A stretch of 64,000 bases of DNA from Paraburkholderia panacisoli (GCF_008369935.1 NZ_VTUZ01000004.1:310001-374000), one strand, 5' to 3'. Positions 10,048 through 19,567 are shown, counted from the stretch's first letter. Numbers and translations: made by a program. Notes: generated by a model from the letters alone, not told the origin.

Positions 10048-11622
10048 CTAACGCGCGCGCCGCGTTTCATCCTCGATGATCGCCAACGCGTCCGCGCGCG
10101 ACAGTCCATCTCTCATCGCATCGAGCAATCGCGCGGTATGCGCTTCGCGTTCGCACGCGAGCACGGCGGCGACCTTGTCGTCCTGCAGATACAGTGCGAC
10201 GAACGACTGGCGTTCGAGTTCGCCATCCATCACGATTTCGTCCCACTCGTGCGCATGCCCGAAATACTCGAAGCTCTTGCCGAAGTGATAGGTCCAGAAA
10301 TACGGCACGCCGACATAACGGTTGCGCGCGCCGCACATGTTTTGCGCGGCGATGCGCGCGTGTTGCTGCGCGACCCGCCAATGTTCGATGCGCAACGGCT
10401 CCTCATTCTCATGCAGCGAAAACGCCGCGATATCGCCGGCCGCATAGAGCCCCGGCGCGGCCTGCATGCCCGCATTGACGATCACGCCGCCGTCCTTCAG
10501 CAGCGGCAAGCCTTCGACAAACCCCGTAGCCGGTGCAACGCCCGTGCCCAGCAGCACCACGTCGGCGGCGATGGGCTCGCCGCTTTCGAGCATCACCTGA
10601 TGCACGTTGCCTTCTTCGCCTTCGAGCGACGCGACCTGCGCGCCGAGACGGAACGTCACGCCATTGCGTTCATGCAACGCGCGGAACATCTGTCCCGCGC
10701 GCTCGCCGAACTGTTTGGCGAACGGCACCTTGTCGGGCGCGATCACGGTCACCGGCGCGCCGCGCTTGCGCAGCGCGGAAGCGGTTTCGAGCCCGATGAA
10801 GCTGCTACCGAGAATTGCGACCCGAGTCTGCGGGGCGTCGTCGCCGAGCGTGTCGAGTAGCGCGGCGGCGTCGTCGAGATTGCGCAGCACGTGCACGCCG
10901 CCGAGTTCGCAACCGGGGATCGCGGGAAGCTTCGGCACGCTGCCGGTGGCGAGCAACGCGCTGTCGTAAGTGATCTGCGCCGGCGTCGCGCCGCTCTCAA
11001 AGTGCAGCGTGCGCGCCGGCACGTCCAGTCGCGCGACCTTCGCGACGATCCGCTCGATGCCGTGCCGCTCCAGCCAGTGCGGCGCGAGCAGCGGTGGCAC
11101 GTCATCCGGCGTCATCTCGCCCGACGGGACGAGTTTGGTGAGCACGGTGCGATCGTAGGGCGCATGCGGCTCGTCGCCGATCAGCGTGATGCGGCCGCCG
11201 AAGCCGCATTTGCGTAACGCGGCGCACGCGGCGGCGCCCGCCGCGCCTGCGCCGATCACGACGAAATGCGGCGCTTGCGCGTGCACGCGAATCACCGGTT
11301 GCGGGATTCGTTGCGGCGTCACCATCACGTCGTCGCCGCTCACGACCACCGGGTAGCGATCGAGCGCAATCAATGCGGGTGGTTCGAGTACGTTGCCGGT
11401 GGCGGCGTCGAACGTCCCCTTGTGCCACGGACAGATGATCCTGCCGCGGCACAATGCGCCTTTTTCCAGCGGCGCGCCCGCATGCGGACAGTCGGCGGCA
11501 TACGCGTGAACCGTATCGCCGTCGCGCACCAGCAGAATGTTTTCGTCGTCCACCACCACGCGTTCGGCGCGGTCCGCCCGCAGTTGCGATAGCTGGGCGA
11601 CGCGGCGGGCAGTCGTTGGCAT
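10048..11622 (-). CDS. Rieske [2Fe-2S]-FAD/NAD(P) reductase fusion (AIF-like)
   Basis: A 524-residue fusion. Residues 1-105 are a Rieske domain with ligands Cys45/His47 (DCPHAG) and Cys64/His67 (CPWHKG). Residues about 118-420 are a two-dinucleotide-domain FAD-dependent pyridine nucleotide-disulfide oxidoreductase, with GAGAAG for FAD, AILGSSFIGLE for NAD(P)H and GLYAAGDIA late in the chain. The remainder is a reductase C-terminal domain. This arrangement resembles AIF-like ferredoxin reductases; the electron acceptor is not evident because no oxygenase gene is adjacent. ATG 11622 follows GAGAGA and starts directly at the Rieske domain; the longer upstream frame is not used. It is divergent from the hybrid histidine kinase, so the two may be coregulated. 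Confidence 0.92.
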   Translation of the reverse strand: MPTTARRVAQLSQLRADRAERVVVDDENILLVRDGDTVHAYAADCPHAGAPLEKGALCRGRIICPWHKGTFDAATGNVLEPPALIALDRYPVVVSGDDVMVTPQRIPQPVIRVHAQAPHFVVIGAGAAGAAACAALRKCGFGGRITLIGDEPHAPYDRTVLTKLVPSGEMTPDDVPPLLAPHWLERHGIERIVAKVARLDVPARTLHFESGATPAQITYDSALLATGSVPKLPAIPGCELGGVHVLRNLDDAAALLDTLGDDAPQTRVAILGSSFIGLETASALRKRGAPVTVIAPDKVPFAKQFGERAGQMFRALHERNGVTFRLGAQVASLEGEEGNVHQVMLESGEPIAADVVLLGTGVAPATGFVEGLPLLKDGGVIVNAGMQAAPGLYAAGDIAAFSLHENEEPLRIEHWRVAQQHARIAAQNMCGARNRYVGVPYFWTYHFGKSFEYFGHAHEWDEIVMDGELERQSFVALYLQDDKVAAVLACEREAHTARLLDAMRDGLSRADALAIIEDETRRAR

Positions 11623-11974
11623 GATCGGTCTCTCACGAAGCAGTGGTCTTTGGCACGTGAAGCAGCGAATGAAGCTGCAAAACTCGGGCGCCCGCATTAA
11701 ACGCATCAAGCAGCGAGCAGTCGCATCCCGCGCTGCATCGCGATACAAGTCGGAACGCGCGGAGTGTCTGTGCACCAGCAATCCACGTGCACCAGCAATC
11801 CACGTGCCCGCCCCGACGCGTGTCGCCGCACGGCGGACTTTCGTTCGGCATGCTTTGGAAGAACGGTGGAAGTGCGGTAAATTCCGGCGAAGGGAATTAG
11901 CGCACGACCACATGCGTGGCACATCACGTGCGACACCGTTCCTGACATACGTTTTTTTCACGGAGATCGTGACC

Positions 11975-14125
11975 GTGCAGCGTGCCGAGCGTGTCGCAGT
12001 CGATTTCCCCATGCCGTCGCGCAATTTCGCGGCGACACGGCGCATGCTGCTCATCGTGCTCACGGTGTCGATCGTGTTTCCGCTCGCCTGCCTCGCGGGC
12101 TATGGCTATCTCGATTACCAGCGCCGGATTGCCGATTCGAACGACATGATCGACCGGCTCGCGCGCGTCACCGAAGAGCAGGCCGCCAAGGTGCTGGACC
12201 TCAACCAGCAGATGGCCTCACGCATCGTCGAATTGCTGGGCAACGCGGACGACGCGCACGTCCGCGCGCGCGAAGCCGAATTGCACGACCGGCTGCGCGA
12301 CATCGGCGGCGACTTCCCGCAGGTGTCGTCGATCAATCTGCTCGGCGCGAAGGGCGACCTGCTCGCGTCGAGTCTCGCGTATCCCGTGCCGGTCATCGCG
12401 GTCGGTCAGCGCGAGGACTTCCTCGCCGCAAAAGCGATGCGCCCGCAGCCGTATTTCTCGCTGCCGATGTACGGGACCGTGTCCAGAACCAATGTGTTCA
12501 ACACCGCGATCGGCCGCTCGGGCGCCGATGGCCAGTTCCTCGGCGTGGTGTCGGTGGCGCTGCGCAACGAATACTTTTCGCGCTTCTACCGCGAGCTGAC
12601 CGACGGCGACTCGTCGCTCGTGCTGGGCCTGTATCGTCAGGATGGCAATCTGCTGGTGCGCTATCCGGCCTGGCCCGAGGACGCCAGGCCGAGTGCGCAC
12701 AGCGCGTTCACCGAGGCCTTGCGGGACAAGCAGCTGTTCGGGCGTGTGCGTCTGCATTCGACGGTGGATGGCGTCGAACGCCTGCTGGCGTTTCGCCGCG
12801 TCGGCGACTATCCGCTCTACGTGGTGAGCGCGTACGCGACCGCTTCGATCGCCGACGCCTGGCGCCACCACTTCCTGATGATCGCGGCGCTCACGGCCGT
12901 GCCGTGCATCGCGATCTGGCTGCTGGTGTTCTACTCGCTGCGTCAGCTGGCGGGCGAGCGCCGCGCGTGGGAACGCTGGCAGGGCGAGGTGGCGATGCGG
13001 CTGTCGGCCGAGGCGTCGACCCGGCAATTGCAGCGCATGGGCGCGCTCGGCAACCTGGTGGCCAACGTCGCACACGACTTCAACAACCTGCTGATGGTGG
13101 CGTCCGCGAACACGGAGCTCGCGCGGCTCAAGGGCTACAACAACGTCGAGAAGGAAGTGCTCGCGGTGGAGCGCGCGACCGCCGCCGCCGAATCGCTGAC
13201 ACGGCGCCTGTTGAGCGTCGCGCGCAAGCAGCCGCTCAAACAGGAGCGGGTCGAGCTGACCCGCTGGCTGCCTGCTGCGGCGCCGCTGATCGACGCCGCG
13301 CTCGGTGACACGGTCGAATTCGCACTGAACGTGGTGGACGACGTATGGCCGGTGCTGGCCGATCCGACCGACCTCGAATTCGCGATCGTGAACCTGGCCG
13401 TCAACGCGCGCGAAGCGATGCCGCATGGCGGGCGCTTCGCGATCCGCTGCCAGAACAACCGGCTGGTCGGCAGCGATACCTTGCTGCCCGACGGCGAATA
13501 CGTGCTGATCTCCTGTACCGACGACGGCGAGGGGATGCCCGAAGCGGTCGCGCGCCGCGCGTTCGAGCCGCTCTTCACCACCAAGCTGCGCGGGTCGGGC
13601 ACCGGCCTCGGGCTCGCGCAGGTGCTGTCGATGTGCGAGCAGGCGGGCGGCACGGCGAAGATCGACAGCGTGCAGGGCAGCGGCTCCACGGTGCGGATGT
13701 ACCTGCCGCGTCATCGCGAGCGCAAGGCGGCGGCCGCGGATGCCGAGACGCTGCGGCAGCCCGTGCCGACGCCGTCCGGCGTCGTGTTGCTGGTGGAGGA
13801 TAACGAGGACGTGGCGGCCGGCGTGGCGGCCGTGCTGGAGACCTTCGGCTGCGAGGTGCGGCATGAGCCCAGCGCGGACCAGGCGCTCGACGTGCTGAGC
13901 GGCGGCGAGCGTTTCGAACTCGTGCTGTCGGATATCCAGATGCCGGGCAAGCTCAATGGGATCGACCTGGCGGAAAAAGTCCGCAGCGCGTGGCCGTCGC
14001 AGAAGATCGCCCTGATGACCGGTTACGCCGACGAACTCGAACGCGCGCGCCGTCTGGGGGTGGCGATTCTCGCGAAGCCCTTCGATATCGACGAACTGCA
14101 CGCGCTGGTGGCGTGCGAACCGTAG
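11975..14125 (+). CDS. Membrane hybrid sensor histidine kinase with C-terminal receiver
   Basis: About 716 residues. A first membrane segment (about 24-45) is followed by a periplasmic sensor region (about 46-295, Cache-like in appearance) and a second membrane segment (about 300-322). The kinase core has phospho-acceptor His367 in NVAHDFNNLL, an N-box near NLAVNAREAMP and a glycine-rich GTGLGLAQV box. A receiver domain closes the chain with Asp653 in SDIQMPG and a LAKPFD lysine. The HDFNN H-box groups it with NtrB/FixL-like kinases. No output regulator is adjacent, so it may feed the lone receivers or act by phosphatase control. GTG 11975 was picked for a CGGAG nine bases upstream; ATG 12011 is the conservative alternative. 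Confidence 0.88.
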   Translation: MQRAERVAVDFPMPSRNFAATRRMLLIVLTVSIVFPLACLAGYGYLDYQRRIADSNDMIDRLARVTEEQAAKVLDLNQQMASRIVELLGNADDAHVRAREAELHDRLRDIGGDFPQVSSINLLGAKGDLLASSLAYPVPVIAVGQREDFLAAKAMRPQPYFSLPMYGTVSRTNVFNTAIGRSGADGQFLGVVSVALRNEYFSRFYRELTDGDSSLVLGLYRQDGNLLVRYPAWPEDARPSAHSAFTEALRDKQLFGRVRLHSTVDGVERLLAFRRVGDYPLYVVSAYATASIADAWRHHFLMIAALTAVPCIAIWLLVFYSLRQLAGERRAWERWQGEVAMRLSAEASTRQLQRMGALGNLVANVAHDFNNLLMVASANTELARLKGYNNVEKEVLAVERATAAAESLTRRLLSVARKQPLKQERVELTRWLPAAAPLIDAALGDTVEFALNVVDDVWPVLADPTDLEFAIVNLAVNAREAMPHGGRFAIRCQNNRLVGSDTLLPDGEYVLISCTDDGEGMPEAVARRAFEPLFTTKLRGSGTGLGLAQVLSMCEQAGGTAKIDSVQGSGSTVRMYLPRHRERKAAAADAETLRQPVPTPSGVVLLVEDNEDVAAGVAAVLETFGCEVRHEPSADQALDVLSGGERFELVLSDIQMPGKLNGIDLAEKVRSAWPSQKIALMTGYADELERARRLGVAILAKPFDIDELHALVACEP

Positions 14126-14292
14126 CGCGTGGTCCGGCGCGCGCGGCGTCCTTTCCTGTGCGGTTCAAACGCTGTTCAGACGCGTCATCGCGAAATGCGG
14201 CGCAGGCCCGCGCAGTCGGCGCGTCCCGCGGCCCCGTTCGACGGAAATAGCGCTTGCCTTGATCCGTGCATTCATCCATCCGGAGCCTGCTC

Positions 14293-14491
14293 ATGACACT
14301 CGCTGACACCATCAAAGGCATGGTCGGTCTGGACCCGGCGGGGCATGCCGATGCCGGCGGTCGAGCATCGCAACTATCGCGGCGCGACCCACGAGTTCTT
14401 CGGGATGGCCGCCGTGGTGCAGGCGGCGCGCGCTGCGCAAACGTTCGTGTCGCTCGCGCAGCGGCAGGCGTTTGTCGGCGCGCCGCTGTAG
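14293..14491 (+). pseudogene. Remnant of an alpha/beta-hydrolase (acetyl-esterase-like) gene
   Basis: Only the tail of a gene appears to survive. In the frame ending at TAG 14489-14491, codons from 14351 read VEHRNYRGATHEFFGMAAVVQAA. HNYxGxTHEFFGMxxVV with a THEFF histidine is the C-terminal signature of the alpha/beta-hydrolase-3 (acetyl esterase) family, here about 46 residues of an expected roughly 300. Just upstream, ATG 14293 with a GGAG at 14282-14285 opens a different frame (MTLADTIKGMVGLDP) that shifts out of register. The simplest reading is an internal deletion joining a gene head to a gene tail in another frame. The family call rests on my recognition of the motif. Confidence 0.6.
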
Positions 14492-14574
14492 CGAAGAGGG
14501 GTGTTCCGGTGTGATGGCGTTACGCCACGCGAGGCTGAAGCCCGGCGCGCGGCGCAACGCCGGACAGCACCCGC

Positions 14575-15594
14575 CTAACTCTTTTCCTGCGCCGCGTCGT
14601 ACTTGCCGAGCGCGGCCGCGCCGTTCAGGCGCGCGCGTTTGAGCAGCGCCTGCTGGGCCGCCGAGACGTTGCCCGGCTGCCCGCGCCATGCCTGCAACGG
14701 CGGCTCCTGCAACGCGCGTCCATACGAGAAGCTCAGATTCCACGGCAGCGTGCCGAGCCGGTTCATCGCGTCGAGATTCGCGGTGGCTTCCTCGGGCGAT
14801 TGGCCGCCCGACAGAAACACGATGCCCGGCACAGCCGACGGCACCTTGCGCTTGAGCACCCGCACGGTATAAGCGGCGATGTCGGCGCTCGACGACTGTT
14901 GCGCATGCTCGGAGCCCGCGAGCACCATGCTCGGCTTCAGCAGAATGTGTTCGAGCACCACGCGATGCCGTTGCAGCGCATCGAACACTTCGTGCAACAC
15001 CGCCTCGGTGACTTCCGCGCTGCGCTCGATCGTGTGATCGCCGTCCATCAGCACTTCCGGTTCGACGATCGGCACGATGCCGGCTTCCTGGCTGATCGCC
15101 GCATAGCGCGCGAGCGAGTCGGCGTTCGCCTGGATCGCGAGGCGGCTCGGCAGGCTCGCGGTGATGTTGTAGACCGCGCGCCATTTGGCGAAGCGCGCCC
15201 CCTGCCGCTTGTAATCGACGAAGCGTTTGGCGAGGCCGTCGAGTCCTTCGGTGATCTCGTCGCCGGGGGCGAGCGCGAGCGGCACCTTGCCGAGGTCCAC
15301 CTTGATGCCGGGCACGATGCCGTTGCGGGCGGCGAGCTGCGGAAACGGCGTGCCGTCGTCCGCTTTCTGGCCGAGCGTTTCTTCGTAGAGGATCACGCCG
15401 CTCACGAACTCGCCGAGCCCCGGCGTGCCGAGCAGCAGATTGCGATAGGCGCGGCGGTTCTCCTCGGTCGAATCGAGGCCGATGGTTTTGAAGCGTTTGG
15501 CGATGGTCGGGCCGCTTTCGTCGGCGGCGAGTAGGCCCTTGCCGGGTTGGACCATTGCTTTGACGGTGGCTTGCAGCTCGCTACGGGTGTCCAT
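14575..15594 (-). CDS. Class I fructose-bisphosphate aldolase
   Basis: The 339-residue enzyme matches the eukaryotic-type class I family in length and sequence. It cleaves fructose-1,6-bisphosphate to dihydroxyacetone phosphate and glyceraldehyde-3-phosphate through a Schiff base. The lysine is Lys220 in HILLKPSMV; GKGLLAADES near residue 18, the Lys/Arg-rich RFAKWRAVY near 135 and IVPIVEPEVL near 173 are further signatures. The C-terminal tyrosine of vertebrate aldolases is not present. The gene is monocistronic or leads nothing obvious: the remnant at 14.3 kb is on the other strand and yjbQ lies 120 bp upstream. Many Burkholderiales also carry a class II aldolase, so this may be a condition-specific isozyme. 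Confidence 0.95.
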   Translation of the reverse strand: MDTRSELQATVKAMVQPGKGLLAADESGPTIAKRFKTIGLDSTEENRRAYRNLLLGTPGLGEFVSGVILYEETLGQKADDGTPFPQLAARNGIVPGIKVDLGKVPLALAPGDEITEGLDGLAKRFVDYKRQGARFAKWRAVYNITASLPSRLAIQANADSLARYAAISQEAGIVPIVEPEVLMDGDHTIERSAEVTEAVLHEVFDALQRHRVVLEHILLKPSMVLAGSEHAQQSSSADIAAYTVRVLKRKVPSAVPGIVFLSGGQSPEEATANLDAMNRLGTLPWNLSFSYGRALQEPPLQAWRGQPGNVSAAQQALLKRARLNGAAALGKYDAAQEKS

Positions 15595-15714
15595 GAAATG
15601 CCCCCCTTTGCTCCGGTTTGCGGATCAGATGCCGTGACAGTCCTTCGATCGATTCATGTGCAAGAAACAACGGCTCGCGGTTGACGATTGCGGCTCGACC
15701 GCGCCAGGCCCACT

Positions 15715-16140
15715 TCATTCGCCGAGCAGATGCAGCACGATGTCGCGATGCTGCGTATGCCGGCGATGTTCGAACAGATACAAGCCTTGCCATGTGCCGA
15801 GCACCATCCGTCCATGCTCGACCGGCACCGACAGCTGCACCTGCGTGAGCGCGGTGCGCAGATGGGCCGGCATGTCGTCGAGCCCTTCGGCGTCGTGCTC
15901 GTAACGCTCGGCGTCTTCGGGCGCGAGGCTCGCGAAGTAGCGCTCCAGATCGCGCTGCACCGACGGGTCGGCGTTCTCCTGGATCAGCAGCGATGCGGAC
16001 GTGTGGCGGCAGAACAGCGTCAGCAGGCCGGTGCTGATTCCCTGGCCGGCGACGAAGCCGCGCGCTTCGTCGGTAAACTCGACGAGGCCCCGGGTGCGGG
16101 CCTTGACGCTCAGATGGTGAATCGCTTGTCGCATGATCAT
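15715..16140 (-). CDS. YjbQ/UPF0047 family protein
   Basis: A 141-residue single-domain protein of the YjbQ family. Visible signatures are TLFCRHTSASLLIQENADPSV (about 41-61), GPxL-like HLRTALTQVQLSVPVEHG and GTWQGLYLFEHR near the end. Members bind a metal through the conserved histidines, and the E. coli protein has weak thiamine-phosphate synthase activity; the physiological role is unsettled. ATG 16140 is used, with ATG 16134 two codons later as the alternative; neither has a convincing ribosome-binding site. It sits 130 bp downstream of the thioredoxin-like gene, same strand, and may be cotranscribed with it. Confidence 0.92.
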   Translation of the reverse strand: MIMRQAIHHLSVKARTRGLVEFTDEARGFVAGQGISTGLLTLFCRHTSASLLIQENADPSVQRDLERYFASLAPEDAERYEHDAEGLDDMPAHLRTALTQVQLSVPVEHGRMVLGTWQGLYLFEHRRHTQHRDIVLHLLGE

Positions 16141-16270
16141 CGAGGTGGCTGGCGTGGCGGCGGAGTGGGTCTGGGGCTGGCGGCTGTCGCGCTGTGGACC
16201 GGCGCGCACCGGGCGCGTGTGCCCCGGGTCCGGGCTTGCCTGACAGCGCTGACCCGCAGCGGCACGCCGA

Positions 16271-16591
16271 TCAGAGCGACGCCAGCGCCTGCTTGATGTC
16301 CTCCGCGCCCCGCGGCCGAACCACGCGCGCCAGTTCAATACCGTCGCGCACGACCACCAGAGTCGGCCAGAGCTTGACCTTGAACGAGCGGCCGAGCGGT
16401 CGGCCGGGGCCGTCTTCGATTTTCAGATGCCTGAGGCCGCCATGCGGCGCGAGCGCGTCGGCAATCGACGCTTGCGCGCCCTGGCAGTAGCCGCACCAGT
16501 CGGTGCCGAATTCGACGACGGTGACGCCGGAGAGCGCGTTGAGTTCAGCGCGTGAGGGGGCCTTTGACGAGTAGGCTGTCTGGGTTGCCAT
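16271..16591 (-). CDS. Thioredoxin-family protein
   Basis: A 106-residue cytoplasmic thioredoxin fold with the active site WCGYC (Cys33, Cys36) instead of the usual WCGPC, followed by the cis-proline segment KLWPTLVVVRDG near residue 76. It has no signal peptide. The tyrosine in the CXXC loop should change the redox potential, so a reductase or glutaredoxin-like function on specific partners is more likely than bulk thioredoxin activity. ATG 16591 is well supported by CGGAG about 6 nt upstream. Its neighbour downstream is yjbQ; the gene upstream is divergent. Confidence 0.9.
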   Translation of the reverse strand: MATQTAYSSKAPSRAELNALSGVTVVEFGTDWCGYCQGAQASIADALAPHGGLRHLKIEDGPGRPLGRSFKVKLWPTLVVVRDGIELARVVRPRGAEDIKQALASL

Positions 16592-16820
16592 GCGTGCTCC
16601 GATGGTGTTCAAACTTTGCCGGCAGGGTGCCCTGCGGTGGATTTGCCAAGAGTAGCAGCTATGCTGCGGATCGTCACAGAGCGGCTCGACAGGAGCGCGA
16701 GCCGAGCCGGCGAGCGGTTCGTGCGGATTGCGCGCGAAACTCGCCGGTTTGCGCTGCCGCGTGTTAAACATCGTGCCTGCGCCGCAAGAGGGCGGCGCGC
16801 CACTGCATTCAGGAAGGGAA

Positions 16821-17117
16821 ATGGGAGCACGGATCTATCTGCACTACCCCGGCAACGACGAAGCCGTTGCGGTCGCGAGCGGCTTCAGTTGGGGAGCATG
16901 CCTGTTGGGTTTCATCTGGGCGTTGTCGAAGAAAATGTGGTTCGCCGCGTTCGTCATGCTGGCGGTCAATGTCATTCTGTTCGGCATGGGTTTGTGGGGC
17001 GAGACGGCCGACCTGATCGGACTGGTGCTGTCGATTCTGTTCGCCGTCGCGTGCGGCGCTTATGGCAACCGGTGGCATCGCTGGACGCTCGAAAAGCGCG
17101 GCTACGTCGTGGTGTAG
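16821..17117 (+). CDS. DUF2628 integral membrane protein
   Basis: A 98-residue protein matching DUF2628: a short N-terminus YLHYPGNDEAVAVASGFSWG, then two or three hydrophobic segments (about 28-40, 43-62 and 66-84), and a basic, Trp-containing tail NRWHRWTLEKRGY. The family has no known function; members are small inner-membrane proteins. ATG 16821 follows AGGAAGGGA, which favours it over the upstream in-frame ATG at 16728. The gene is transcribed away from the thioredoxin-like gene and toward the exported protein at 17.3 kb. Confidence 0.85.
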   Translation: MGARIYLHYPGNDEAVAVASGFSWGACLLGFIWALSKKMWFAAFVMLAVNVILFGMGLWGETADLIGLVLSILFAVACGAYGNRWHRWTLEKRGYVVV

Positions 17118-17264
17118 TCCGCGTGGGCGTAGTCTCGCGGGAGCGGATCTTGCAGGTGTCACGCCGCCGCGAGGATGGAGGCGCCCGCGTCGGCTGCATC
17201 GTGTGCGGCGGCGTGGCCGAAGGGTCTGCGGAAGATGTTGCTCAACTCGTCATGGAGGCATCTT

Positions 17265-17798
17265 ATGCCCATTGCATTTGCAATCGCCACAAGCCGGTCT
17301 GACAGATATGCCGCGATGTCCGGCCGTCGCACGATGCGCGTGGCGCTGGCCGCGTCGTTTGTCGCGTGGTTCGCTGCGTCTTGTGTCGTGGCGCCGCTTG
17401 CTTATGGCGCGGAGCCCGCCGCGACAACTGCCGCACCAGGCACGCCCACGATGGCGGCCGCCGCGTCAGCGCCGCTCGCCGCATCCGCGCCCGACGACAC
17501 CTTCCTGCTCACCATCTTCCTGCGCCACGACGAATCCAAACCGCTGCCGAAGATCAACGACCAGTTGCGCGCGCAAGGCTTCTTCAAGACCTTTCCGCCG
17601 CCCGGCATCGAAGTCGTGTCGTGGTACGTGATGATGGGCATTGGCCAGGTGGTTACGCTGCGCGTGCCGGCGAGCCGGCTGCGCGAAGTCAACCGGGCGA
17701 TCGAGTCGACCGCATGGGGCGGCTATAGCACCGAGTTTTATCCGACCTACGACTACAAGGCGCAAGCGCAGCAAATGCGCGCAACCGACGGCAAGTAG
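17265..17798 (+). CDS. Conserved exported protein of unknown function
   Basis: A 177-residue protein with a signal-peptide-like segment that begins late: a basic stretch to about residue 25, then a hydrophobic core to about 45 (RVALAASFVAWFAASCVV) and a likely cleavage near AYGAEP. An Ala/Pro/Thr-rich linker (about 50-75) leads to a compact domain (about 78-165) with LLTIFLRHDESKPL, PGIEVVSWYVMMGIGQVVTLRVP and STEFYPTYDYK. I do not recognise the fold; similar exported proteins are widespread in Burkholderia-type genomes. ATG 17265 is set by a GGAGG six bases upstream, though internal ATGs at the signal core are possible starts. Confidence 0.8.
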   Translation: MPIAFAIATSRSDRYAAMSGRRTMRVALAASFVAWFAASCVVAPLAYGAEPAATTAAPGTPTMAAAASAPLAASAPDDTFLLTIFLRHDESKPLPKINDQLRAQGFFKTFPPPGIEVVSWYVMMGIGQVVTLRVPASRLREVNRAIESTAWGGYSTEFYPTYDYKAQAQQMRATDGK

Positions 17799-17981
17799 CA
17801 GTCAGCGTGCGCTCAGTTCGCCGTCATCGCGCGAATCACGCGGCGCCACGCGATTTTGGGACAGCGCGGTGCGGGTTTACGCGCCCGCTAGCTAGGTCGA
17901 TAATGCCCCGGTCGTTCCGGCCCCGAACCTCCGGCGCGCATCGCGCTTATCAGGCTCGCCCCACCTGACCCACAGCCCCTC

Positions 17982-19328
17982 GTGTTGAAAACCTCACGTT
18001 TTTTCGACCTGCTGCGCATCCCTGGCTTCAAGCCGCTGGCCGCCGCCACCCTCATGCTCGGTGTGGCGATGTCGTTCACCGCTCCGTATCTATCGCTGTT
18101 CGGCGTCGAGCGCGCCGGCATGACGCCGTTCCGGCTCGGCGTGTTCATGACGCTGATCGCCGCGAGCGGGGTGCTCGCCAGCACGCTCGCGGGCCGCTGG
18201 ACCGACGCCAGCGGGCGGCATCGGCCGCTGCTGCTGGCGGCGCTGGTGGCCGCCGCGCTCGGCTATCTATGCCTGTGCGTCGTGCGCGATTACCGGCTGC
18301 TGCTGCTGGTCGGCATCGTCTTCATCGGCGCGGGCGGCTCGGCCATCTCGATGGTGTTCGCGTTCAGCCGCGCGGCGCTGCCGGTGCCGGACCCCGAGGA
18401 GCGCGTGTTTGCGAGCGCGACGCTGCGGACCATCCTGTCGGCGGCGTGGGTGTTCGGGCCGTCGGTGGGCGCACTGGTGCTCGCGGCCTCCAGCTTCTAT
18501 GGGCTCTTTCTGTTCGCGGCGGCCAGCTTCGCAACCTGTGCGGCGATCGTTTGGCGCATGCGCGAGCCGCAAGGCCATCTCGGCGATCACACGGTCGAGG
18601 ACACCGCGTCCGAGCCGTCGGCGTCGATCACCGTGCCGCCGCTGACCGCGCCGGGCGAGGACGCGCACGAGCACTTGCCCGGCGTCGCGTCGGCCAACGA
18701 CATCGGCCGCGCGGTGGCCGCGCTGACGCTGCTCGGCCTCGCCGCGAACGCGACGATGATCGTGCTGCCGCTTTACATCGTGCATGGGCTGAACGGCTCG
18801 CATCTGGACGTGTCGGTGATGCTCGGCCTCGGCGCGTTGATGGAGATTCCGATGATGCTTGCACTCGGCGCGAAGGCGGCGTCGCTGCACAAGCCGAACT
18901 GGCTGGCCGCGTGCGCGGCGGTGCATGCGGTGTACTTCGTCGGGATGTCGCTGGCGGGCAAGGTCGACGTGCTGATTCCGATGCAGATGCTCAATGCATT
19001 CGTGGTCGCCGTGACCTCGTGCCTGGGCATGACCTATGTGCAGGATCTGATGCCGCATTCGCCGGGCCGCGCCACTGCGTTGTTCTTCAACGCGGCGCGG
19101 GTCGGCTCGATTCTGTCGGGCGTGCTGTCGGGGCTGCTGGTGCAGGCGTTCAGCTATCGCGGCACGTTCCTGTTCTGCGGCTTGCTGGCGCTGTGCGCGC
19201 TGGTGCTGTTCGCGGTGCCGGGCTATCGCTATCCGCTGATGTGGCGGGCGGTGAAGCGGTTCACGGGCGAGCAGTACGCGAGGCTTCTGGCGAGGCGGCG
19301 GCAGGGCGTGCCGGGGCGCAGCGAATGA
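17982..19328 (+). CDS. MFS transporter, SetA/SetB-like sugar efflux type
   Basis: A 448-residue major-facilitator protein with about twelve hydrophobic segments split by a charged central loop (about 195-245). The N-terminal half resembles sugar-efflux SetA/SetB proteins: AVLPFxAPYLSLF-type segment (here MSFTAPYLSLFGVERAG), GRWTDASGRHRP as the conserved loop 2-3 motif, and SAAWVFGPSVGALV. Such pumps export sugars or sugar analogues across the inner membrane; the substrate here cannot be read from sequence. The displayed start is GTG 17982 with TTG 17985 and a later ATG near 18054 as alternatives, and no clear ribosome-binding site, so the N-terminus is uncertain. Confidence 0.88.
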   Translation: MLKTSRFFDLLRIPGFKPLAAATLMLGVAMSFTAPYLSLFGVERAGMTPFRLGVFMTLIAASGVLASTLAGRWTDASGRHRPLLLAALVAAALGYLCLCVVRDYRLLLLVGIVFIGAGGSAISMVFAFSRAALPVPDPEERVFASATLRTILSAAWVFGPSVGALVLAASSFYGLFLFAAASFATCAAIVWRMREPQGHLGDHTVEDTASEPSASITVPPLTAPGEDAHEHLPGVASANDIGRAVAALTLLGLAANATMIVLPLYIVHGLNGSHLDVSVMLGLGALMEIPMMLALGAKAASLHKPNWLAACAAVHAVYFVGMSLAGKVDVLIPMQMLNAFVVAVTSCLGMTYVQDLMPHSPGRATALFFNAARVGSILSGVLSGLLVQAFSYRGTFLFCGLLALCALVLFAVPGYRYPLMWRAVKRFTGEQYARLLARRRQGVPGRSE

Positions 19329-19567
19329 CGCGTGGGGCTGACTGAAGCGCTGCCGGTGTGTAAGGAGGCAGTTAGCTGGATTGAAGCCAGGGCGCGCGCA
19401 ATATAACGCAGATGAACGCACATACGTAGACACTCATGCGCGCGCACGCTGATGCTTCTTTTTCAGACGCACCGAGCGCCCACGCTCCGACATGGACGAA
19501 CGCGCGCACGTACAGGCCACGCATGTGCCATAGGCAAATGCACGCCAGGAACTTTTATGCCGCGCCA

